Shown: in pieces, positions 25,072-37,734 of the stretch | Layout: each line of letters opens with the position of its first letter | Position numbering within the stretch: the stretch's first letter is position 1 | From: Echinostoma caproni | Lineage: Eukaryota > Platyhelminthes > Trematoda > Plagiorchiida > Echinostomatidae | NCBI GenBank assembly: GCA_900618425.1 | Contig: UZAN01039452.1 | Coordinates: 62,375-126,374, forward strand | Length of the DNA stretch: 64,000 bases | Direction: 5' to 3' | The notes under the pieces: model-generated | What the model was told of the DNA's origin: nothing | What the model saw: the letters and a program-made list of their open reading frames with translations, nothing else | The model's database searches: none | Made by a program: the position numbers and the translations under genes

Positions 25072-25405
25072 GTTCATTTGGCCCGGCAGCAACGAAGGGA
25101 GACACAAATGGCAATCTGCTAACTCCAATCGAAAGCCTCTCTGAACAAACCTAAAAAAACATGAATTGGCAATTTAGTTCAGCCATGGCATGCGCTGGTT
25201 GGCGCAGTGGTAACACACATACCTTCCATGCGATGGATCCGGAGTTCAAATCCCAGACGGGACGGTGAATATGCACTACTGATGAACTCTAATAAGAGCG
25301 AAACTCGAGTCTAATGCCTCCGACTGTATGATTGAGTCGATGAACCGAGGATTGTGCGTGAAGGTGAAGTCTGAACAGTAGTCAGTTCAAATCAATAAAA
25401 TGAGA
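25072..25405 (+). mobile_element. SINE family A, copy A1 (plus arm of a head-to-head pair)
   Basis: Plus-strand order: 5' leader (GGCAGCAACGAAGGG, CTAACTCCAATCGAAAGCC, shared with A3), then GAATTGGCAATTTAGTTCAG and CCATGGCATGCGC. The tRNA-like head follows with A box TTGGCGCAGTGGTAACAC (25199-25216) and B box GAGTTCAAATCCC (25242-25254). The hammerhead is at 25273-25317, and the 3' part ends CAGTTCAAATCAATAAA. It lies in mirror orientation to A2 with only a short centre, so the locus is a large near-palindrome. Confidence 0.8.
25273..25317 (+). ncRNA. Hammerhead ribozyme, type I, family A copy A1 (core intact)
   Basis: Self-cleaving RNA fold read directly from the sequence. The stem I 5' strand GCACTA (25273-25278) pairs with TAATGC (25312-25317), with one C-A mismatch. 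Core CTGATGA is at 25279-25285. Stem II is ACTC-TAATAA-GAGC (three Watson-Crick pairs, outer A-C mismatch). Core GAAA is at 25300-25303. Stem III is the palindrome ACTCGAGT (25303-25310). The expected cleavage base C is at 25311. All invariant hammerhead core positions are kept. The position between tRNA-like head and tail matches Sm-alpha-type elements. Such short stem III hammerheads are known to work better as dimers. Confidence 0.8.
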
Positions 25406-25409
25406 CATT

Positions 25410-27920
25410 TTTCGTTATTGGTGATACGGTATACTACTAGATAAAGCAGTGTACCGCATGATGACCGAAAATGCCCGGTGTTGGTCGTGGTTAGTTCGTC
25501 CACACGGTAGCATTTTCAAATCCTCTTTTGATACTTTCCCTTTTTCTTAGTCTCAAACCGCGGCCCTTTACCCACATTCCTCTACGGACAAACGTTTGAC
25601 GCAAATATTTATTCAATACGATGAACTTAAAGGAATGGAGAACAACTATACTTTTCCATGGGTTACTTTAGTCAGTATTTTTCGTGATATGGTAATATCT
25701 TATTGAGCGCATCAAATTCATTGTACAATCTAGTCATTTTTCGGATTGCAGAATATCATCTGCTTCGATTGTGGTGTTGTAGATTAATAGCTGTTCAGTC
25801 GTAAAATCGCATATTCATTCGACACAAGCTCTCTAAGAGCTGTTCAGATAAGTGTACCGTTACATCATATCACGTAACTATCCCAATTGTTGAACTCACA
25901 CTAGAGCAGGTGATTTGCGTTCGATCAATCGATCGCTGGATCGCGCTGGTCAGTGATCGATACGGACTACTATATCCTCAAACAATACCTTGGAGTCTGG
26001 CGAAGAAGCGCACTAAATGTACACTACACTCGTAAAATCCATTAGACAAAATTTTCATATTGCACATTAATGTAATCGCAAGATGTACAACTACTTGTGT
26101 AATTACTTCCAAATAAGTTCATTCCACGAAAGTTTATTTGCTGCCTTGCAAACAACTAAATTCCAGTAAAAAACTTGGCAAGGGCACCTTCGAAATCGGT
26201 CACATCCGACGTGATCAAAACAGGTGGTTAGATGCTATTGATATATCTTATTCGTTTTCCAAATTGCATCTTGTTGTTTACGCTTCCACTTACTCACTCC
26301 ACACCCTCATTACCCGCTGTGAGTTAAAGTGCTTTGGGCTCCTACCTTGATGTTTCGTATATCACATGCGTGAATATTTCAAATATTCTAAGGTGGATAG
26401 CTGTTACTTGATAATCAAAAAATATTCATTTAGCTTCGGATGGTAATTTTAATTTTAGTCATCCCTCAAGGTTGCGCAATCAAAACTGTTGCTTCTTTGC
26501 GACAACTATGCAGCACACGAGGCACTTAACACACACACACAAACACGCATGCATGTTATCCACTAATCAAATGGAGAAGTTCCCGTATCCAATTTTGTCA
26601 CCAGTTCAATTTTTCTGTTTGTACTACAAAGCTGGGAACGTGCTCAGACAGAGAGATGTGCTTATTCCATGCTAAGATTCGGATAACAAATGCTTTTCAT
26701 CCAATTCGTCTATCTCTGGCCCACTGTTTAGTAATCCCCCCCACACACACACATTGGACACTTGATCATTTCTGTTTGCACGTGAGAAACCGCGTGCGTG
26801 GAACTTTGACCGTTTGCAATCATCCGACCCCTTTTTTATCCACCGGGGTTTTCGGTTCTCTCATCTCGCACGTGAGGGTAGTTAATCCTTGTCGAGAGGC
26901 TCAAGAAGTGTGTGGAAGTTTGCGGTAAATATTGACTCAGACTCTGACCGGACGTTAAATTTGATACTCGGAACTGGTTCGCTGAAGGCCGGATTACGGG
27001 GAACTGTGAGTTGCGCGTAAAAAACTGAAAATTCTTTTATGCGTTATAATAAAATCCCGCACTCTGGTCAAACACTGATTGCGACTGACCCGGGTTGATA
27101 GAGCACAAGCATCAGACTTAAAATACATTATCATGCAGTCTGGTAAGTGAATGTAACGGCCAAATACAAAAGCTCCAGACAGACTAATGGTTGTTTTGCA
27201 GTAGTCGTTAAGTAGCCGCATATTTCCCTTGTCATACTGGAAGATACTTAAGATATATTGAATGCGTCTAGTTTAGCAAAACATCAAATCACCTGCCCCG
27301 GCTGGTTTCATCGTTTATTTTACGGTCAACGGGCAATACTCGGTACATGTAATCACGTGGAACCGAACGGAATTGATACAAACAAATCTGTAAATTATGG
27401 TGACGGTGCCCCGATTCTCTATAACGTGAAAACAAATCATGACAATTCATTCATTACGTGATTAGCCTGAAGTTGCACCTTTCAAATCAAAGGAATGTTT
27501 GCGGTTGAGTCACTTATTATTTAGCATGAAATGGAACGAGGGAGAAATCGGTGGTAGTTCTGTAAGGAACAACGATTGCCAGTTAGGTAAAGCAAATCCC
27601 GATTCTGATTCAAACATGCAAGAAAGATCCAAATGGAACCCAAATGAAAACAATCAATTGGATTCGGTACAAATGAGGTTCTATATTAACTGATATATAA
27701 GCTTCAAACAATATAATACAATATAATATGCACCTAAATCAAGCCGCTGCTTGAACAGAACTTACCTCAATAGTAGTACAACACTGGATGGACGAAACAA
27801 GGAACTGGTTGGACCTCAATCATATAGTGACATTAAAAGTTTTCGAGTCGAGGACCGGTTAGCGTAATTAGCAGACAAGGAATGCGCCAGCAACGAGAAT
27901 ACGACAATAAAAGAGGCCTG
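25410..27920. other. No gene recognised
   Basis: Contains short (CA)n runs near 26530 and 26742-26752 and an AATACAATATAATA-type AT-rich run at about 27700-27730. ORFs are short and without motifs. Confidence 0.35.
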
Positions 27921-27929
27921 CATGGAGGT

Positions 27930-28300
27930 CAGCACAATGCAGTGCAGCAAAGTACGGCAGCAACAAACGGGGACATAATTGACTATCTGTTAACCCCAAT
28001 CGAAGGCCTCCCAACACGGCATCACTGAAGACGACCTCAGAACAAAAGTGAATTGGTTATTAGATTCAGCCCCAATCTTAAGTGGTCGATATGGTGGTAA
28101 CAAGCCTCCGGTGTGATATATCCGGAGTTCAAAGCTCAAACAGGACGGCGGACAGACAGTACTGATGAGCTCTGATAAGAGTGAAATTCGTGTCTAGTGC
28201 TTCTAAGTTCATAGTTGACTGGAAGAGCTGAGGAATAGGCATGAAAGCGAAGTATGAAGGATGGTCAGTTCCAATCAGTCAACTGCAACATATTTTCCAG
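27930..28300 (+). mobile_element. SINE family A, copy A3
   Basis: Longest single-orientation family A copy. The 5' leader (CGGCAGCAACAAACGGGG, CCAATCGAAGGCCTCCC, CATCACTGAAGACGACC) is complete and joins the leader pieces that are split between A1 and A2. The tRNA-like head follows (TGGTCGATATGGTGGTAAC, GGAGTTCAAAGCTC), then the hammerhead at 28156-28200 and the 3' part with ATGGTCAGTTCCAATCAGTC. No inverted partner is visible upstream. Confidence 0.7.
28156..28200 (+). ncRNA. Hammerhead ribozyme, family A copy A3 (stems decayed)
   Basis: CTGATGA (28162-28168), stem II GCTC-TGATAA-GAGT (four pairs, one G-U) and GAAA (28183-28186) are all present, as is the cleavage C at 28194. Stem III (ATTCGTGT) and stem I (ACAGTA with TAGTGC) carry mismatches. 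Core intact, fold weakened. Confidence 0.65.
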
Positions 28301-28309
28301 TTTTTTTCT

Positions 28310-29280
28310 TTTTGAAGAATATATATCAACTGGGAGCAACTGGTTATTGCCAACATTAATTTTGGATGACTATCCTGTACACCGGTACACAAGTGATCAT
28401 CTACTTATCCTTCATATACCTTGAGTTCCTAAATAGAACCTTTGACGGTGTTCTCCTACTTTAACATAGAAACACCCGGCGAAAAGCCGGATCTATCATC
28501 AGCGGGGTTGAGTGGGGTAGGATACTGCAGCGGGGATGGACGAGCGGTTGGCTTGGTCAACCGAGACAATGCACGGACCAGATTACATTGAAGAATATGG
28601 TGCTTGAGAAATGCATGATCAACGCGAAAAGAGGTCAAACACTGGGTGCTTTGTTTTTTTGGTCGAACAGTCACATGGGCGAGTCAGAGCCGCATGACGT
28701 AGACGGTCGAAGATCGAATAGGCCGAGGATGACGTAGGTTGTGTAGAAACGATGTGAATTTCAAAAAGGGATGTTTACATGAATATGCCGAGAATCTAAC
28801 AAGTTCAAATTTATTAATGCACTAGATTTGATCATCAAATTGGAGACTCATCTCCCAGCATGCTACAGTTCTCCTACAAGCTGATCCATGGACCAATGAA
28901 CTCTTTGGCGCAATCGAGTCTCATGCATTTGCAAACGCAGTTACGAAGCTTCACAGATTTCGTGATATTACTACCGTTCCTTAAAAAGTAAACGCAAATA
29001 AAAACCAAATGAAAAGCAATGATTTCACGCTTTCGTGATACAATTAGGACAAAGCTAGGTTGCTCAAAATGACTACAGTTTGAAAGGGGGTATTGAATTT
29101 GCTTGTATGTTGCCCTTTGTCATCGAATCCAATGAAGCACAATGAAAAGATTACAGAAGAAACAATCGTATTATAAAAATTTGTAGATATTGTCGAGTGA
29201 ATAGATTTTTCGATTTAAACAAAGAATGATCGTTTTTATCTAACTGATAATACGGGAAAAATAATTACTGAAGGAGAATG
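28310..29280. other. No gene recognised
   Basis: Short ORFs only; no shared repeat found. AT-rich toward its right end. Confidence 0.35.
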
Positions 29281-29284
29281 GCGG

Positions 29285-29315
29285 AATATATACATATATA
29301 TATATAATATATATA
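29285..29315. repeat. Short (TA)n run
   Basis: Imperfect TA repeat directly before the first recognisable LINE sequence, a plausible point of 5' truncation at insertion. Confidence 0.75.
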
Positions 29316-29329
29316 GCCCTAGCGATTGC

Positions 29330-31340
29330 TGCAAATTGTCCTTCGAAGCGGAACTCTCCGATCGCCTATCAGCTCAGTCACCAGCCGAATGACTCAATGA
29401 ACACTGGATGCAAATCAAGGAAGCTATGCAAATATCGATAAAAGCAACGTCGGACCCTGCCGCAAGCTCAAACACAAACGGTGGATATCGTCGACCTCGG
29501 CTGCCCTGCTGGACGCCCGCATAACCATGCTTCCGGATGCCACATATGACAGGGTTAAAATCCTTCAAACGCCAGCTCGTCAAGATTCTGAGGAATAACC
29601 GTGAGAAGTGGTGAATAGGGAAGTGCAAAGAGATGGCAAAGTTGCGGCTGGCCCTCATTGACATCTGAACTATCACCGTCCACCTCGACTGGGCAAATAC
29701 TCCCAGTTGATGCTAGTCCTCCATCTGAAATGGCGGTTTCCCTGGAAATAAGTTATCCAAAAAGACATAAGGCCTCCAGTCCAGACGGGCTGTCCCCATC
29801 GACTTTTAAAGATAGAGGCTCAGCCTTAGTATCGAAGTTGACAAAACTCCTGGGCTCAGTGTGGGAGAGAGAATAGGTTCCAACTGAATGGTGTGAATCG
29901 GTCATCATACCGATTCACAAGAAAGGTGACAATTCCTCTTGTGAAAACCAAAGAGGAATAAGTTTAATCAAAATCGTCTCTAAACTTCTCGTTGGTATCT
30001 TACTCCTTTGATTGTCTACCGCACGTGAAAGGTGCACGCGTGAGAACCATGCTGGCTTTAGACCTGGTCGAGGCTGTGTCGACCAATACTTCACTCTTCG
30101 CCAAACTCTGGAGCACCGGCATTCTTTTCGTAGACCCATCATCTCTTTCTGGATTTGAAAGCTGCTTTTGACTCAGTTGGCCGTTCTAAACTCTGGGCTT
30201 CCACGCTTTAAAGGTTGTGCCCGAAAAGTCAGTTTTAATATTACGATCGCTTTATACTAGTAGCCCAAGTCGTGTCCGAGTTTACGTCACTGTTTCAGCC
30301 GAATGCACCACGGAAAATAGTGTTCGTCAGAGTTGCCCTCTCTCTTTCTTTTTATTTATTTTTGTTATGGATCTGATTATGGAAACAGCCCTATCGTCGT
30401 GTAAGGATAGTGGTATCGATTTTTATTCAGAAGGCACTCTGCCTGATCTGGAGTATGCAGACGACATTGTACTATTAAGTGAAGATTCAGGTAAGTTACT
30501 AGCATTTCTGGATAGTCTGCGTGCTAGTGTAACTAGGTTCAGTATGCGTTCTTTTTACCTTCAAAGAGTAAAATGCTACTTCAAGACTGGGTTGTTCCAG
30601 CACCCAGCCTCACTCCAACTGGGGAAGCGAGAGAGTAGGTGGATAAGTTTCGTTATTTGGTCCGCTACATCTCACCCGGTGAACGCATCACGGATGAAGT
30701 GTCAGCTCTCATTCAGCATGCTCGATTGGCATTTGACAACTTGAGACATCTGTAGCGCCTTTGCAACATCCAGCTGTCTGTTAAGGGTCCAGTGTACGCG
30801 GCAGCAGTTCGGTCATTTCTGCTATACGGTGCAGAAACTTGGCCATTGAGAAAATAGGACAAAGATAGGCTGTCGGTATTTGAACACCGCTGTCTACGCA
30901 GCATTGCACGAATCTGATGGGGCAGCCGGACGAGCAATGCTGAGGTTAGGCGCCGGGTTTTGGGTAAATACGGTCGCCCCCTGGAGCAGGTGGTTGACCT
31001 CCATAGAGTATGTTGTTTGGGGTTTGTGATATGTATGTCACCAATTAGGTTGCCACGGCGAGCTGTTTGCTGAGGCAGGCAGTGCGTGGAATAAAGCCAA
31101 GGGTGGTCAAACTAAGACCTGGCATAAGGGTATGAAAACCCTAATCAGGAGTCTGGGTCACATCGGTCCTGTTAGGCTCCCTGGTAGGGGACCCCGAGAT
31201 CATGATCACCGGTGGCTACGGACACAGCGATATGGCTTGGTGTCGTTAACAGTGGCGTTCGTACATCTCAATTTCTCTGCAGCATTAGTGCCGTAAAATT
31301 CTAGTTTCTTTTTATTCCTACTTTCAACCTTTCCTGTCTT
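29330..31340 (+). pseudogene. RTE-type LINE: endonuclease-RT linker, RT and C-terminal domain, decayed
   Basis: 5'-truncated non-LTR retrotransposon lacking its endonuclease domain. In order along the plus strand in shifting frames: the linker (LSDRLSAQSP near 29358; WISSTSAALLDARIT near 29482), then the RT start (CESVIIPIHKKGDNSSCENQ near 29890). The RT continues with GFRPGRGCVDQYFTLRQTLE (about 30058-30117) and LFLDLKAAFDSVGRSKLW (motif A, about 30148). The best open piece is 30217-30744, with VRQSCPLS and the catalytic EYADDIVLLSEDSG (30450-30491). The C-terminal region reads KAKGGQTKTWHKGMKTL near 31095. The phrases match the RTE/SR2-like LINEs of trematodes as I know them. Many stops and frameshifts; catalytic YADD is kept. 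Confidence 0.8.
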
Positions 31341-31344
31341 TCTC

Positions 31345-33420
31345 CTAACGTTCATCCAAATGGGGAGCCAAAAGACAGCGAGCAAAACCGGCATACGACA
31401 GTGCATGGTTAATGGTTGTACAAACTTAACTGAACTATACATAGATATAACTCATTGCAAACATCGGTATGGGCATCTGTAAATTGATATGCATACAACA
31501 AAATGTCTCTTTTGAAAAGTCTCCAGAATTCGCACAAGCACACAGGATAAATACTGGAATGGTCCCACGTTAGACGCGCATTTCTATTAGTTACAAAAGT
31601 AAATCACTCAATTGACTCGAGAATTCCGTCGGAACTCAATAATCAGTTCTTGGTGAATGCAGACTACCCACAAGTGTGAATAACACTCCACAACACCGAC
31701 ATCTCTAGCAACAGCTCAGCACTATCATCATCATCCTTATCATCGTCACCATCACCATCATCATCATCATCATCATCATCATCTGTAGCACATGTAGCCC
31801 TTCCATTTATCTCGGAGTCGAAATATTCCGATAGTCACGTGAATGTATTTGTACATATGTGATTAGTTCAATTAATATAAACATTTTTCGTGACCGAGAT
31901 CTGTGCCGATCACTGCACACTGTTCAGCGGAACATTGTCCTTTGCATTCAGAGTTACGTACATATGTGAGATGTTAAGATGGGTGAAACTTTCCATTTGT
32001 TCGGTGATAACTTTCAGTTTCTGTGTATAAGTAATAGAATCATAACCACGACCGATAAGCGCTATGGTACTAAATGTAAAAGCTCTAGGTGAACATTGTA
32101 ACGGTGCTATCAAATGTTGAGTAGTCTGGCGCTTTGCATCTGATTCATTATAATCTCTAACGGTACAAAATATTCCGGGTAATACATTCATTCATCAATT
32201 GTGATTCTCTGTACTACATAACGGCACAGCTTACATGCATATTTAATACTATCTGTACAGGTTGGGGAGGTATTTATGGCTGAGCAGGAGCTACCTAAAT
32301 AGAACGATGTAAGTATTGATGAATAAAATGGAGGTACAGTGATGAAATGTACACACAAGACCTCCCGGTTAATGTACTGGTTACCATGGCCACTAACCAA
32401 CCACCTGGATGCATTTGGGCATTTCAAGATATCTTATAACAGAGGAGATATAAATGGAGACCAAAACGACTGGTTTAGAATTTTCAGGTGCAACAAACTT
32501 TCAAAACGTAAGATGAAAACATTGCAACAAGCAGAAATCTATTTATTTATTCGTGTATTTTTCCGTGTCTAGTTATCTGTTTATCTATACACACGTAGAA
32601 GAATATATATGTTCGAAAATTTAAATTATGGAGTCCTCTTAAGAGTACAGAAAGCACATCACATAACAGCAGACGTTTTCTCTATTATCTGGGACTATAA
32701 TAATCGAATGAGAAATGTTTTCAAACGGAGGTTTCAGCTAAGCGAGACTGGGATACACGTCGCTCAAACTGCGTGGGTGATGACTACATGTGAGTTCGAG
32801 CAGGCAGGTTATCATTCGTTCATGCATTTTTTTCACCTGGTGAAGGAAGAGGAGCACTGAGTGACAGAATCTCTGTTGTTGTAACGTTTCGAACCAACCC
32901 AGGACTCGTTCGCAGACAGAGCAATGTACATCTTTGTGCGAATGAACTTGGACTGCTCATGTGGCGATCTGTTGTTCACTAAGCTGTCCATCTATCTCCT
33001 ATTCGTTATTAGTGGTGCAGTGTTGCTTAATCAGACCTTATATCACAACACGTCCCGATTGATTGAGATAGTAGAAGGTATCACATGGTGAGCAAACACT
33101 TTCCTTTCGTGATGCTCTTGTGATCTATTTGACCTAGTCACCTATCACTGCGCAATGCCTCCGAGTGTATGGCCTTTTAACTACGTATTACCGGACTGGC
33201 GTGTATTGATGTAGGGGAGAAAGTGACTATTTATTTGTCTCCCAGGAGCGGTATTCAACAGGACCGTTGTTGTTATAAGTTATAGGTGAAAAGCAATAAC
33301 TTTTGTGAAAAAAGCCTTTCCCGAGATTAATTTCAAAAGCAAAGACCATATGGCAATACTCACGATTCATGTCCAGGACGATTTCGCTGCATCTCAACAT
33401 GGTGCATACTGCAGAAAATA
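31345..33420. other. No gene recognised, apart from a CAT repeat
   Basis: Holds the LINE 3' flank, then unrecognised DNA. On the minus strand at about 32880-32895 is GGTTGGTTCGAAACGTTAC, similar to the 3' flank motif of the Penelope copies, so an old Penelope end may lie at 32820-33150. Confidence 0.35.
31719..31784 (+). repeat. (CAT)n trinucleotide microsatellite
   Basis: Imperfect then perfect ATC/CAT repeat, ending just before CTGTAGCACATG. Confidence 0.9.
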
Positions 33421-33454
33421 CATTGTTTATATAGGGCTTTAGCATGTAGACAAT

Positions 33455-34200
33455 TCAAAACGCTGTGCTTCGGTCGACCTGGTATTGCGTCATCAGCAGA
33501 TGTCGAGCAAATGCTGAGGACGGGGTCTTGTAGTTTCGACCGTCGTTTCTATGCAGCAGACTTGACCTCGATTGGGTCAGCTGATTTTGGACCCAATTCG
33601 GAATATGTTCCACCACCTGATTGCGTAATTGTCGCTCTGTTCGGCCCACGTAGGTTGCTCCGCAACCACATTCGAATTGGTGGATTAGATTAGAGTTGGC
33701 GTACAGAGGCAGACGTTTTTTTGCCTGGGGTATGGGTATCCTGGTTGATCGGTAGGCGATTTGGGGGTAGGCTGCGTAGTAGGTTCGAGCGATTGCTGAC
33801 CTCAGTCGTTTGTAGAGCAGGCGGCTTAAGTTATCACCTTTGAATTGAAGGGGCTCTGTGACCCGCGATTTGGGAACTGACGCAATCGGTTCTTTCACAA
33901 TTTTCGGTTTGCTATGCTTATTAACAAACGCTTCGGGTTAAGCTTTTTTTGCTAAAAGCTCCCGGAGGTTTTGCAGTTCTTGTTCAATTCTGCTTTCCCT
34001 GCAGATTCGCCTCGTTCTGTCAAATAAGGTCCGAACAAGACCACGTTTATACTCCAGGGGTATAAAGATCTTGAAGTGTAAATAGCCTTACTGTTGTTTT
34101 TCAAATGAATCCAAGTGTGCTTTACGGGCATCTCCGACAGAGGCTGACGATGTATCATGATGGAAAGCTAAGTCAGTATCAATGGATAACCAGCTGATTT
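33455..34200 (-). pseudogene. Penelope-like element PLE3: RT thumb, linker and GIY-YIG endonuclease
   Basis: 5'-truncated minus-strand copy. The open piece 33455-33898 encodes 147 residues with the linker (SRVTEPLQFKGDNLSRLL) and the GIY-YIG domain. The nuclease motif HQFECGCGATYVGRTERQL keeps the YVG core and the Cys pair seen in Penelope-type nucleases. Upstream, in another frame (about 33955-34080), the thumb region RGLVRTLFDRTRRICRES is readable, so one frameshift separates the two. The copy ends in QYQVDRSTAF and a stop. The GIY-YIG domain is open from end to end. Confidence 0.75.
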
Positions 34201-34209
34201 TTTATTGTT

Positions 34210-36490
34210 TTTGGGAGTAGGTGGTTAGCTGATCGAGGCCGTGCTGAATCACGTCGGTCAGGTCGTTGGCGAACATGACAAAACCATTAAAGTCGAGTTC
34301 ACGATGACAATTTGTCAATCAGCATTGTCTGAGCATGTTGTTGGAGTTACGGAGTTGCCAACTTTTTTTAGAATAATGTGTAGACACCAATGGTCAAAAC
34401 CTGTGACTATCCTTCACTCTCATTAGAATGGTTGCGCAGTTATAAGTGAACACAGGTTGAAAAACTCCTTGAGGGGCACACATTTCGAGTGTAGATTGAC
34501 TTCATCACCGATTTAGAATGTCTTTTGAAGCTATAGGAACACTTTACTCCCACAGTTCAATAAGAAATTAATTTGTCCGATTCGCTGACCTCTCGGGAGT
34601 ATCACGGAACAAAGAAATTTGCAGGTCTTTATCTGTTTAATTCAGTACCCATGACTAGTTGGTTCATGTTATAGGAGAAGTGACTTGAAATATAGTATTT
34701 TCTTCATTTAGTGCTCTAGAATGCGAAGCCAATAGTACCAATAAGATGCGGTTGATGTTTACGTTCACTGTGCAATGTTACTCACTAAGGACGATCGGCC
34801 ATTATGGCAAACAAAGGAAATTTCGTATTTTACGNACGGGTCTGAGCCTAATTGCTGGCGATGTAAAAACCCAACGTTGGCGGCATAAAGCCTATTTTGG
34901 CTCTCGAGTCCGAAACAAATTCTTCCCACTCTTCAGTTCAAGCGTGGATATGCGCCCTAATGTCCATGAATTGAGGATGTAGACTAGCCTTGCTGGTATC
35001 TATTCGTTCTCAAGATGATCTAGAGAGAGTCGAGTTGAAGGTAACGCAAATGAGACTTGCTGATACCAGCTATCAAAACTGGTAACGGTTTTTTGGGAAC
35101 TCTGCGGCGGAAAACCCCTATTTGGATGGATGTGCTTAGCACTAATTAGCACGAACCGATTGACGAGTATAGTCGCAAGTGATTCAGCCTTCATCTTGAT
35201 TAGGGCCACTCCTCATTAATTCACGCCAATTTTCTCACCTCCCTATTGGTTACTGGGACGTAAGACCGAGTTAGATAAATCATCAGGGATTACTCCCGTT
35301 TGACGAATATTATGAAACAGAATGGCTCCGTTAGGGCTGCCAGTTAAATTTTAAAAATTTCCTAGGAAATCACATCCTCCCCTTGAAGCTTGTTTTTATC
35401 AAGGTTCCATCAGCAGACCGGGTGATCACGGTAGATCTGGTATTCGTCTACTACTTTGAGGGTTATTAGCATATGTTCCTGAGCACTTCATTGCAACGCA
35501 CGGCTGTATAATCGGATGATGATCAGTTCTCCCCACTACGCACTCATGAATGAAAATATCCCAATCTCAGTCTTTATCTCTTCAGGACAGTTTATTAGTC
35601 TCACTGCAGTGTTGTGAGCTGAGACAAATTTTGTTCTTCGACCCAACAACATCAACAAGTCTAAAAACTGATACCTAAGTTCATCTACTCGCCACCTATC
35701 GGAACCAGAACGGAAATCACCGGGAAGCTGAAAATACCAGATGATGACACTGTCACATTACACCGAGAAACTTTCCCTCTCTCCATTTGGTCATTCGCTT
35801 TACTGTATCTCAATGTGATCTAAAATTTTGGATCTGTATAGGAGCGCTTGGATCAGCGAATGCGAGAGAAAAGGAAGAACAAATATTTTTGGTGATGACA
35901 TTTCCACGCTTTTGCAGGACCCACTGCAGGTCATTTGCGCAAACTGTGAGCGAAATAGTGTCAGATGGTGAAGGAAAAACCCGGAATGTGTGTGTGGTAG
36001 GAAACGAAATAGTGACAAGTTGCGAATGAACATGAGGTCAAACAGCTACGTATATACTCAAGGGTGACAGGAGATTAGAATCTGTGAGGACGTTTGAGGT
36101 TTGGCGAGATTTAATGCTGCGTGCGAGTGTGAGCGTGAACGCTTGTGGCTGACTGGATAAAAAATGTCAAGCTGGTGGAATGATATTTGAGCTTCATCCG
36201 ATCGATTGACACAATTCTCCCACTGTTGATAAACCATGACTAAGTAAGCCATCTATGTGACCTGAAATCTTATTTAAGAATGAGCGTCTGTTCAACAGCA
36301 AACAAATGTAGAGCCGGAGCTGAGTCCCGCCTCAAGTTCCTGAACTCCGATACATTTTTTGAGCACGTTTGGATGTTCGGACATGCGCATCTACGCTTCC
36401 CCTTAGTTTTATGCTTGTTTGTCCAACTTACGTTGCTGGAATTCGTACAAATCGTATCGTATAGGTGAAATTCAGTTGATCAACTTTTGG
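34210..36490. other. No gene recognised
   Basis: Short ORFs on both strands without motifs. One ambiguous base at 34835. Confidence 0.35.
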
Positions 36491-36499
36491 TTGTTTGTG

Positions 36500-37250
36500 C
36501 TTACGTCTCTTTGGTAGTGAACATGTAGTGTTAGTTATCAGAAATGTTACCGGTAAATTGAAACCGTTCAACATTCGCTGGATGTCTTCTGATGAATTGC
36601 GACCTTAAGGTTTGACAATACTTGTGGTCCGATCTGTCTTTTCGACTTCGACCTCCATGGATTTTCAAAGACTTTTATCAATTTTCTGAAGAAAACTTTG
36701 AGGATATCCGTTCTCGGTCAACGTTGCTGGAACTAGTCGAACATCTTTGCATTTGTTCCTTCAGTTTGAAAAGAACTTGTTTTCGCTTATTGCGTCAGAT
36801 CTATAGGGTGATCAGAGGAGTAGGACATATATATGCTTGTATGTGTTGGATCTCCTTACATGTACATGAAAAGTACCAGGCAGTCTAAAAAATAATTCTT
36901 TCTACTTGTTATTCTATTTTATTCTTTATTTCATTGTGAAAGGGCACTTAAACGTGTGAAAAGTCTCAGAAATTCAGTTATCGATCACTGTAAACATGTC
37001 ATCTGTCTATGTCCACCTGACTCTTGGTGGTGTTGGCATATCTCTCAGTTCCCCCTCGACGAGATGTTTCACGAAAATGCTTGCTACAGTCGGTGACACT
37101 GAAGAATCCATTGCCACTCCATCGGTTTGTTGGTATAAAGCTCCGTCATCGGTTAAAAGAACGGATTCCAGACATCCGGAAGTAGCCTTGACCATTTCTT
37201 CGACATCAAGTGTGGTTCTGTCGAAAAACGAATTTCCATTTGTTGAGAGT
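36500..37250 (-). pseudogene. Penelope-like element PLE5: RT core to linker, heavily decayed
   Basis: Minus strand. Motif B region QQTDGVAMDSSVSPTVASIF (best piece 37007-37195) has Asp-Ser where Gly-Ser is usual. The catalytic box follows as a stop then TDDMFTVID (plus about 36985-37010), a damaged YVDD. Downstream are a FLDCLVLF segment and a linker with NSSE-type sequence near 36590, comparable to the EDIRRILN linker of PLE1. Stops and frame changes throughout. Confidence 0.65.
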
Positions 37251-37264
37251 GTTTTAGGGATTGC

Positions 37265-37730
37265 AACACATTCTTCTGTGGATATATAAATAAAAAGAGA
37301 AACTGCTTAGTAACTTACTAGAAGTCAGAATGATGTAATTTAATTCGGTTAGGTTTATCACCACAATCGTTCACGTTTTGTATATAGTGTTCATCCTATT
37401 TTTGAAGTGCTTGTAAAGTGTTTCAAGAGAATATAGTTCGGAGTGTTTCTGCAATCGATTGCGGGTCGTAGGGATTTCATAAGTAGGAAAATGAAGCACA
37501 CAATGGGCTACCGATTGATCCCCCATACTAGATATAGCGGATACCCGCACAAACATACACACACACTGTCCTCACCTTAGGGGTGTTTAGCCCGGTCGGG
37601 TGAAGTTCTCCGAACGCGGCTAGTCTGTGTACCTACGTGGTCATTCATCTGATCGGATAGTTTTGATGTGCGCACGTGATCACCGGTCGACGGATCGGCT
37701 AAATGATTACACAGTACAATTAAAAAAATG
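37265..37730. other. No gene recognised
   Basis: Short unremarkable stretch between PLE5 and the SINE pair; a short (CA)n at about 37553-37566. Confidence 0.3.
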
Positions 37731-37734
37731 ATTA

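Noticed and set aside
31719..31784. CAT repeat as a CRISPR-like or histidine-coding array
   Set aside because: A simple trinucleotide microsatellite with no spacers and no surrounding ORF context; also a eukaryotic setting.
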